Positions 57,851 through 64,000 of a stretch of 64,000 bases of DNA are shown in pieces; the first letter of the stretch is position 1; the number at the start of each line of letters is the position of its first letter. The stretch comes from Arthrobacter rhombi (GTDB taxonomy: Bacteria; Actinomycetota; Actinomycetes; Actinomycetales; Micrococcaceae). Below the pieces are notes generated by a model, which ran no database searches, had not been told where the DNA came from, and saw nothing but the letters and a program-made list of their open reading frames with translations. Position numbers and translations under genes: made by a program. The stretch is from NCBI RefSeq assembly GCF_900163545.1, contig NZ_FUHW01000023.1:1-64000 (forward strand), read 5' to 3'.

Positions 57851-59143
57851 CTACGAACGGATGTGGCCATCTCCTTGAACAATCCATTTCGTCGTCGTCA
57901 ACTCGCGTAGACCCATCGGACCCCGGGCGTGAACCTTCTGTGTTGAGATCCCCACTTCGGCCCCCAATCCCAGCTGGCCACCGTCGGTGAATCGTGTCGA
58001 GGCGTTGACGATGACCGCCGCAGAATCGATCTCTGCGACGAACCGTTCGGCGTGAGCGAGATCATTGGTCAGGATGGCTTCGGTGTGACCGGTGGTCCAG
58101 GTACGGATATGTTCCAACGCAGCATCGAGATCGTCGACGACGGCCACCGCCAAGTCCAGGTCCATATACTCGCGGGCCCAATCCTCCTCGGTTGCCGGGA
58201 TGGCGCGGAGCCCCTCCATGAGTGCCATCGCTCGTTCATCACCGTGCAAGGTGACTCCCGCCTGAGACAGGGCCTTGAGAACCTCGGGCGCGGCCGGAGC
58301 CTGCGCATGCAGAAGCAAGGTCTCCACGGTATTGCACACGGAGGGCCGCTGGGTTTTGGCGTTTAGCAGGATCGCTGCAGCAGATTCGGCCGAAGCCGAG
58401 GCGTCGACGAAGATATGGACGTTGCCCTCCCCCGTTTCGATGACCGGGACCTGGGCGTTCTGCAGCACCGTCTGGATCAGATCGTGACCGCCACGCGGGA
58501 TCAGGACATCAACTTTGCCGCGGGCACCCATCAACGCCGTGGCCCCCGCCCTGCCGAAGTCATCCACGCTCTGCACGATATCGGCGGGCAAACCCACCGA
58601 CTCGAGGGCGTCACGAATCAAGTACAACAACGCCTCGTTGGACCGTGCTGCAGCCGATCCACCCCGCAGCAGAACCGCGTTACCACTCTTCAAGGCCAGA
58701 CCGGCGATATCCACGGTGACGTTGGGGCGTGCCTCGTAGATGGTGCCGAGTACCCCCATCGGCACGTGGACCTGCCGCAGGCGCAGTCCGTTGGGCAGCG
58801 TCTGTCCGCGCTGCACGGTACCCACCGGGTCCGGCAGGCCCGCAAGTTCCTCGAGGGCCGCCATCAGGGCGTCGATGCGGGCGTCGTCGAGTTTGAGCCG
58901 GTCCAGCAGGCCATCGGTCGTGCCTGCCGCCCTGCCACGTTCGAGATCCTCGGCGTTGGCGGCCTTCACGGAGGCCCGCCGCTCGTCCAGGGAAGCGGCG
59001 ATAGCCCGTAGGGCTCGGTCTTTCCAATCCCGGGTGGCCCGGGCCAACACGCGGGAAGCTTGTCGGGCGCGATCGGCCCGCAGCCCGACCTGACGGGCAA
59101 TATCTTCGGTTGGACTGGTGGAATCGGTAACGCTCTGGCTCAT
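57851..59143 (-). CDS. proA: Glutamate-5-semialdehyde dehydrogenase (gamma-glutamyl phosphate reductase) ProA
   Basis: The 430-residue aldehyde dehydrogenase-fold enzyme shows LRQVHVPMGVLGTIYEARPNV (in part), GGSAAARSNEAL, NAKTQRPSVCNTVETLLLH with the catalytic Cys, and FTDGGQLGLGAEVGISTQKVHARGP at the C-terminus. It reduces glutamyl phosphate in proline synthesis. It follows proB in the same direction with a 53-base gap. Confidence 0.97.
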   Translation of the reverse strand: MSQSVTDSTSPTEDIARQVGLRADRARQASRVLARATRDWKDRALRAIAASLDERRASVKAANAEDLERGRAAGTTDGLLDRLKLDDARIDALMAALEELAGLPDPVGTVQRGQTLPNGLRLRQVHVPMGVLGTIYEARPNVTVDIAGLALKSGNAVLLRGGSAAARSNEALLYLIRDALESVGLPADIVQSVDDFGRAGATALMGARGKVDVLIPRGGHDLIQTVLQNAQVPVIETGEGNVHIFVDASASAESAAAILLNAKTQRPSVCNTVETLLLHAQAPAAPEVLKALSQAGVTLHGDERAMALMEGLRAIPATEEDWAREYMDLDLAVAVVDDLDAALEHIRTWTTGHTEAILTNDLAHAERFVAEIDSAAVIVNASTRFTDGGQLGLGAEVGISTQKVHARGPMGLRELTTTKWIVQGDGHIRS

Positions 59144-59196
59144 GACCCAAGCCTAGTCGGCCCGACCGGAGCCATGCCGATTGTTGAGCAACAGTG

Positions 59197-60396
59197 TTAA
59201 GGCTTCGGTTCCGTGGGCGGCAGGGTCTGCTTCTTGCGGGTCCGCCCCCCTGGCCTGAGCACCACGAGATCGTCGATGTGGACGACTTCGCGTTCGTAGT
59301 GGGACCCAAGGCTCTTGGCCAGTTCCCGGGTGCCACGTCCCAGCATTTCCGGCAGTTCCTTGGAAGCGTAGTTCACCAATCCGCGGGCAACCACTTTTCC
59401 TTCGGGATCGGTGATCTCCACGGCGTCCCCTGCTTCGAAGTTCCCGCTCACGGAGGTAATACCGGCAGGCAATAATGAGCGCGCGCCCGAAACAACGGCG
59501 GCGACGGCACCGTCGTCGAGCGTTAGGCCGCCCTGGGTGTTGGCCAATTGGGCCAGCCAGAGCATCCGGGCCGGACGGCGTCCGCCGCGGGCGGAGAACC
59601 ACGTCCCGACGTCCTCCCCTGCCAGGCCACGGCCTGCCTGTTTTGTCGACGTGATCAGGGTGGGGATCCCCGAATCGGCGGCCATGGTGGCTGCCTCAAC
59701 TTTGGTGACCATGCCCCCGGTGCCCACGCCGGAGCCACCGGTCGTCCCAATGCTGACCCCGTCGAGGTCCGCGGCGCTACCCACGTCAGCGATACGGCTG
59801 GCCCCTCTCGTCGGCGGGCCGTCATAGACGGCATCGACATCCGAGAGCAGGACCAAGGCATCGGCCTTCACCAGGTGGGCCACCAGAGCGGCAAGCCGAT
59901 CATTATCTCCGAAACGGATCTCATGGGTCGCCACGGTGTCGTTCTCATTGACGACCGGGACCACACCCAACGTGAGTAGACGGCCCAGGGCCCGGAACGC
60001 ATTGGCATACTGTTGACGCCGAATCAGGTCATCCGCGGTGAGCAGGACCTGGGAAACGGTGATTCCGTGGGCGCCGAAGGCCTGCGTGTACTTGGCCATC
60101 AGCAGCCCTTGACCGACACCGGCGGCCGCCTGCTGGGTGGCCAAGTCACGTGGCCTGCGGGTTAGACCCAACGGGGCGATCCCTGCGGCAATGGCGCCCG
60201 AGGACACCAGAATCAGTTCGATCCCCCGATTGCGAACAGCTGAGAGTTCAACGACCAGCCGATTGAGGGCATCCTCGGAGATCCCGCCGTTGACAGTCGT
60301 CAGCGAGGAGGAACCGACCTTCACCACGATCCGTGTCGCCTCGGTGAGTTGCGAGCGACTCCGGATCGAGGAGGGAAGGCGGTTCTGTCGGTTCAC
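59197..60396 (-). CDS. proB: Glutamate 5-kinase ProB
   Basis: The 399-residue protein has the amino-acid kinase domain ([54 protein letters not shown]) followed by a PUA domain (about 300-380; [20 protein letters not shown]). It makes glutamyl 5-phosphate, the first step of proline synthesis, usually inhibited by proline. The GTG start overlaps the obg stop (GTGA). Confidence 0.97.
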   Translation of the reverse strand: MNRQNRLPSSIRSRSQLTEATRIVVKVGSSSLTTVNGGISEDALNRLVVELSAVRNRGIELILVSSGAIAAGIAPLGLTRRPRDLATQQAAAGVGQGLLMAKYTQAFGAHGITVSQVLLTADDLIRRQQYANAFRALGRLLTLGVVPVVNENDTVATHEIRFGDNDRLAALVAHLVKADALVLLSDVDAVYDGPPTRGASRIADVGSAADLDGVSIGTTGGSGVGTGGMVTKVEAATMAADSGIPTLITSTKQAGRGLAGEDVGTWFSARGGRRPARMLWLAQLANTQGGLTLDDGAVAAVVSGARSLLPAGITSVSGNFEAGDAVEITDPEGKVVARGLVNYASKELPEMLGRGTRELAKSLGSHYEREVVHIDDLVVLRPGGRTRKKQTLPPTEPKP

Positions 60397-61961
60397 TTCC
60401 CGCTGTCCTTGGGCGAACTCTGATGCTTATAGTTCACGGACTCCGTCCACACGCCTGACTTGCGCTCGCGCTCCAATTCCGCGCGGGCTGCGGCACGCGC
60501 ATCCTTGCGTTCTTGGTGGTCCTGACGCTTCTGTTCACGGGTGGGACGGCTGGCGTCCTCGAACCGGTCATCCTGGCCTCGACGGGAGCCCAACAGTTCT
60601 GCGCCGGCAGCCATGGTCGGTTCCCAATCGAAGATCACGCCGTTGTCATCGTCACCGATGACCACGGCATCCCCTGGCTTGGCCCCTGCCTTGAACAGCT
60701 TGTCTTCGACACCGATCTTTGCCAGCCGGTCAGCCAAATAGCCGACGGCTTCGTCATTGCTGAAATCGGTTTGCTTGACCCAACGCACCGGTTTTTCGCC
60801 CTCGACCCGGAACAGCGGTTCGAGGTTTCGTTCCTCACGGTGGATGGTGAAGGGGGCACGGTTCACTGCGCGGGGTCGCAGGACGGGAACCTCGACCTGG
60901 GGCAGCTCCTCGGTCGACTTTTTGCGTGCTTCGGTGACGAGCTCAGCCATGGCATAACCCAGTTCCTTCAGCCCGGTCCTGGCCAACGCCGAGACCTCGA
61001 AGACCCGGTAGCCCCGCCCTTCCAGATCGGCACGGACGAATTCGGCCATCTCCGAACCATCGGGCATGTCGGTCTTATTCAAGGCGACCAGCCGAGGCCG
61101 CTCGTTCAGCGGGACCACGACACCGTCGGCGCCCGCGTAGCTGGAGTCGGTGGCATAGGCGGCCAGTTCTGCCTCGATGGCTTCCAGATCGCTGAGCGGG
61201 TCACGGTCAGATTCCAGCGAGGCGCAGTCCAAGACATGAACCAGCGCGGCGCAGCGTTCGACGTGACGCAGGAACTCGTGCCCGAGGCCCTTGCCCTGGC
61301 TGGCCCCGGGAATGAGCCCCGGCACGTCAGCGACCGTGAATCGGACCTCCCCGCTCTGGACGACGCCCAGGTTGGGGATCAGCGTGGTGAACGGGTAGTC
61401 GGCGACCTTGGGCCGGGCCGCAGACATGGCGGCAATCAGACTGGATTTTCCGGCTGAGGGGTAGCCGACCAACGCGATATCGGCGACAGACTTCAGCTCC
61501 AGGACGATGTCCTGCTCCGCCCCGGGGACACCCAAGAGGGCGAAACCTGGTGCCTTGCGTTTTTGCGAGGCAATGCCTGCGTTACCGAGGCCACCCATGC
61601 CGCCGGCTGCGGCGACATACTCGGTCCCGGCGCCGACCATATCGGCCAAAATGTTCCCGGCACGGTCTTTGACCACGGTGCCATCGGGTACCGGAAGGAT
61701 CAGCGTCTCACCGTTGCGCCCGGGCTGCATATCGCCCTTGCCCGGTTCGCCGTTGCCGCCCTGGCGGTGGGGGGAATGGTGGTAGGAGAGCAACGTGGTG
61801 GTCTGGGGGTCGACGCGGATGATCACGTCGCCTCCGTTGCCGCCGCTGGCGCCGTCGGGCCCGCCGAGCGGCTTGAACTTCTCCCGACGGATCGACACGC
61901 AGCCGTGCCCTCCGTTTCCGCCGGAAACGTGAAGGACTACGCGGTCTACGAACGCTGCCAC
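60393..61961 (-). CDS. obg: Ribosome-associated GTPase Obg (CgtA)
   Basis: The 522-residue protein has the Gly-rich Obg fold ([19 protein letters not shown] onward), a G-domain with [25 protein letters not shown] and NKTD, the OCT C-terminal domain, and a basic Arg/Lys-rich tail. Obg links ribosome assembly to growth and stress signalling. The GTG at 61961 has GGAG eight bases upstream. It sits in the standard rplU-rpmA-obg-proB-proA order. Confidence 0.97.
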   Translation of the reverse strand: MAAFVDRVVLHVSGGNGGHGCVSIRREKFKPLGGPDGASGGNGGDVIIRVDPQTTTLLSYHHSPHRQGGNGEPGKGDMQPGRNGETLILPVPDGTVVKDRAGNILADMVGAGTEYVAAAGGMGGLGNAGIASQKRKAPGFALLGVPGAEQDIVLELKSVADIALVGYPSAGKSSLIAAMSAARPKVADYPFTTLIPNLGVVQSGEVRFTVADVPGLIPGASQGKGLGHEFLRHVERCAALVHVLDCASLESDRDPLSDLEAIEAELAAYATDSSYAGADGVVVPLNERPRLVALNKTDMPDGSEMAEFVRADLEGRGYRVFEVSALARTGLKELGYAMAELVTEARKKSTEELPQVEVPVLRPRAVNRAPFTIHREERNLEPLFRVEGEKPVRWVKQTDFSNDEAVGYLADRLAKIGVEDKLFKAGAKPGDAVVIGDDDNGVIFDWEPTMAAGAELLGSRRGQDDRFEDASRPTREQKRQDHQERKDARAAARAELERERKSGVWTESVNYKHQSSPKDSGK

Positions 61962-62029
61962 TACTGGGACTCCTCTATTGGGTGCCGCTACGGTCCTGCT
62001 GGTCCGTGATGCGGCCGGTGAAAAAAAGA

Positions 62030-62063
62030 ACTGGAGGGCAGGCCAAACGGCCCGCCCTCCAGT
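62030..62063 (-). terminator. Terminator between rpmA and obg
   Basis: ACTGGAGGGC pairs with GCCCTCCAGT, and an inner GGCC/GGCC extends the stem with one mismatch around AAAC. On the minus strand it is followed by TCTTTTTTT. It ends the rplU-rpmA transcript, leaving obg to partial read-through or its own promoter. Confidence 0.9.
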
Positions 62064-62088
62064 CTAGCTAAAATCTGTACTACAGAAA

Positions 62089-62343
62089 TTAGCCGGCATC
62101 TACGATGTTCACGACACGACGGCCGCGACGGGTGCCGAACTCTACCGAGCCGGCTGCCAGTGCGAACAGCGTGTCGTCGCCACCACGGCCGACGTTGGCG
62201 CCGGGGTGGAAGCGCGTGCCGCGCTGGCGAACAATGATTTCACCGGCGGAAACGACCTGGCCTCCGAAGCGCTTGACGCCCAGGAACTGAGGGTTGGAAT
62301 CGCGGCCGTTGCGAGTGGAACTCGCGCCCTTCTTACTTGCCAT
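62089..62343 (-). CDS. rpmA: 50S ribosomal protein L27
   Basis: The 84-residue protein starts [19 protein letters not shown] and has [22 protein letters not shown], the L27 signature. It needs no N-terminal cleavage (no Firmicutes-type extension). It sits near the peptidyl transferase centre. It follows rplU by 46 bases. Confidence 0.98.
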   Translation of the reverse strand: MASKKGASSTRNGRDSNPQFLGVKRFGGQVVSAGEIIVRQRGTRFHPGANVGRGGDDTLFALAAGSVEFGTRRGRRVVNIVDAG

Positions 62344-62389
62344 TGAATGTGCCTACCTTTGAATCGTGGGTGATCTGGTCTCCGTCGCC

Positions 62390-62698
62390 TTAGGCGATGG
62401 AGGTGACCTTGACCTTGGTCAGTGCGGAACGGAAACCCTGACGCTTCTTGTAGCCGGTCTTGTTCTTGTACTTCTGGATGACGATCTTCGGGCCGCGGAG
62501 GTTCTCGAGAACCTCGGCGGTCACGGTGACCTTCGCCAGGTCGGCAGCAGCGGAGGTGACCTTCTCGCCATCTACCAGAAGCAGTGCTGGGAGCTCAATG
62601 GTTCCACCAGCTGCCTCGGGGACGCGGTCAAGGGTCACCCAGTCTCCTACGGAAACCTTTTCCTGCCGGCCGCCTGCGCGGACAATCGCGTACACCAC
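62390..62698 (-). CDS. rplU: 50S ribosomal protein L21
   Basis: The 102-residue protein starts [15 protein letters not shown] and ends with [20 protein letters not shown], the L21 pattern. I placed the start at the first of two GTG codons, at 62698, to match the family; a GTG four codons earlier lies against the ribosome site. It leads the rplU-rpmA operon. Confidence 0.96.
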   Translation of the reverse strand: MVYAIVRAGGRQEKVSVGDWVTLDRVPEAAGGTIELPALLLVDGEKVTSAAADLAKVTVTAEVLENLRGPKIVIQKYKNKTGYKKRQGFRSALTKVKVTSIA

Positions 62699-62965
62699 TT
62701 GGGAACTCACTTCTCTCGACGTCTATTACTCTTACTGCGCACATTCCACCGGACCAAACGATCGGGGATAAGCGCTGTGCTGTCACGCCGAGCGGAAAAT
62801 CCGATGAGCGGCGCATGCACCGAGGATCCAGATTACGCTATTTCGGTCCGCGGGAGCAAATACATCCTCCGACGGCGGGTCGTCAAGACCCCCGTGAGGC
62901 TGGAGCACCTTTCTACGTTACCTTCTCAGCCCCGACACCGCGAACGGCAGGCAACAACGGCTGCC

Positions 62966-64000
62966 TCATTTTCTTCCGGTCAAAGAGGAGATCGTCTCCC
63001 CCTCCACGCCGGGCAGCGTGTCCAGAATGGCGTTGACGTCGGTGCCCCGGCGTTTCCCCAGACGGGAATAGATCGTGAAGACCACCAGCCCGATGGCCAG
63101 CCACGGAAGGTAGATGGCCAGGGTGGTCAGTTCGTGGAAACGCCCAGTGAAGAGGGCACCCCAATTCGCCGCCTGGGAGAGCAAGGCCACCGACCCGAGC
63201 CCGGCGATGATGATCGGAAGATAGAACCAGGGGCCGGGAGAGAACGCTGCCCGGGCGGCAAACCCGGGTTTCTTGGCGTAGATATAGCCTGCAGCCACCG
63301 CCACGCCCAGGTAGGCGACGAGGTAGCTAAAGGTGGCGATGGACAACGCCTGGTCCAGTCCCCCACTCCAGAACATGAGCGCACAAGCACAAATATAGAG
63401 CGTCAGCAGCGACCAGTGCGGGGTACCGAACCGCCGGTTTACCGTGGAGAACCAGCGGGGGAAGATTTCATCCCAAGACCATGAATAGGGGATCTTGATG
63501 GCCGCTGCCATCACTGCGTGGACACTGGTGGCGGTGGCCAGTAAGCCTCCGATGGCGACCACAATGACTGCGGTATCCCCCATGAAGGTTTGGGCTGCGG
63601 TCACCAATGGCCGATCGGAGTTGGCCAGAATCGTGTAATCGCCCACCACCCCGTAGATCACCACGGCGGTCAGCATGAACAGGACCACCAGCACGAAGGT
63701 CCCTCCGAGCATCGCCAACGGCAGGTTGCGTCCTGGGTTTTTGATCTCAGCCCCCATCTGTGCCGCGACCTCGATGCCGATGAATGCGTAGAACAGAGGC
63801 ACGAGGGAGCCGACGAATCCGCCGGCGCCACCGGTGAAGAACGGCTGGTAGTTGGCGGTGTCGATGGAGAACACCCCGGGGATGACCAGCACCAGGATTG
63901 CTGCCACCAGAAGTCCGAACATCGCGTTTTGCGAGACGCTATACCCCTTGACGCCGCCGAGATTGACGATGAAGAGCACGGTGAGCAGGACGAAGCCGGA
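62966..64000 (-). CDS. APC family amino-acid permease, 5' partial
   Basis: The frame is open to the right edge of the window, so the N-terminus is missing. The visible 345 residues have about nine hydrophobic segments, with VPLFYAFIGIEVAAQMGAEI (conserved helix 6-like region, FxGxE), WDEIFPRWFSTVNRRFGTP, and a cytoplasmic tail. It is an amino-acid or amine permease of unknown substrate. It lies upstream of rplU, where many relatives have the RNase E/G gene. Confidence 0.88.
   Translation of the reverse strand, partial: SGFVLLTVLFIVNLGGVKGYSVSQNAMFGLLVAAILVLVIPGVFSIDTANYQPFFTGGAGGFVGSLVPLFYAFIGIEVAAQMGAEIKNPGRNLPLAMLGGTFVLVVLFMLTAVVIYGVVGDYTILANSDRPLVTAAQTFMGDTAVIVVAIGGLLATATSVHAVMAAAIKIPYSWSWDEIFPRWFSTVNRRFGTPHWSLLTLYICACALMFWSGGLDQALSIATFSYLVAYLGVAVAAGYIYAKKPGFAARAAFSPGPWFYLPIIIAGLGSVALLSQAANWGALFTGRFHELTTLAIYLPWLAIGLVVFTIYSRLGKRRGTDVNAILDTLPGVEGETISSLTGRK

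Noticed and set aside
62711-62965. A structured leader or small gene upstream of rplU
   Set aside because: I could not find a convincing fold, start codon or promoter pattern beyond chance in these 255 bases.

Overview
The window is a 64 kb stretch of high-GC DNA that reads as the chromosome of an actinobacterium, most likely in or near the Micrococcaceae (order Micrococcales). Three things point there: the gene order thrS-HIT-pdxS ... pdxT-yebC-ruvCAB-yajC-secDF-rel-DUF349, the mycothiol-linked enzymes (a CGYC mycoredoxin, an S-(hydroxymethyl)mycothiol dehydrogenase, a mycothiol-dependent isomerase-like protein), and a class Ib nrdHIEF operon. Many genes use GTG or TTG starts, and ATGA, GTGA or 8-nt start/stop overlaps are common. 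I cannot name a genus from sequence alone.

Layout. 1-20 kb is a conserved housekeeping block: DUF349 protein, Rel (p)ppGpp synthetase/hydrolase, SecD/SecF/YajC, RuvA/B/C, YebC, PdxT, a CapA-like lipoprotein, an M3 oligopeptidase with a coupled GNAT protein, PdxS, a HIT protein and ThrS. PdxS and PdxT are separated here by three unrelated genes. 20-25 kb is accessory: an SDR, two SRPBCC-type or DUF1990 small proteins, an amino-acid permease coupled to a GNAT gene, and a decayed direct repeat. 25-29 kb carries dnaE2 with its DUF6504 partner behind a promoter with a LexA-like box, but without imuB. 29-39 kb holds small metabolic and stress genes, including SRAP, mycoredoxin, the mycothiol-dependent formaldehyde pair, lipoate ligase, uridine kinase-like protein, thioesterase and SelO.

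39-45 kb is the most distinctive metabolic locus: a LysR regulator divergent from a DgcA/StcD-type demethylase, a GbcA-type Rieske oxygenase and a GbcB-type reductase. It looks like a pathway for N-demethylating a quaternary ammonium osmolyte such as glycine betaine or proline betaine. A BCCT transporter at 52.8 kb and the formaldehyde-oxidising pair at 32-34 kb fit upstream and downstream of it. 45-49 kb is the nrdHIEF operon with tandem NrdR-like boxes. 49.5-51.3 kb is a PoxB-type pyruvate oxidase. 51.3-52.7 kb is a graveyard of an acyl-CoA ligase and its divergent TetR regulator. 55-64 kb is a second conserved block: tRNA-Ala(GGC), rsfS, a membrane-anchored unknown, nadD, a small membrane protein, proA, proB, obg, rpmA, rplU, then an APC permease cut by the window end.

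I saw no CRISPR array, rRNA, prophage, intact insertion sequence or recognisable defence island. The best leads are the quaternary-amine locus with an altered iron-sulfur motif, the regulatory sites at nrd and dnaE2, and several rearrangements of normally conserved neighbourhoods. None of these amounts to a clearly new system on sequence evidence alone.
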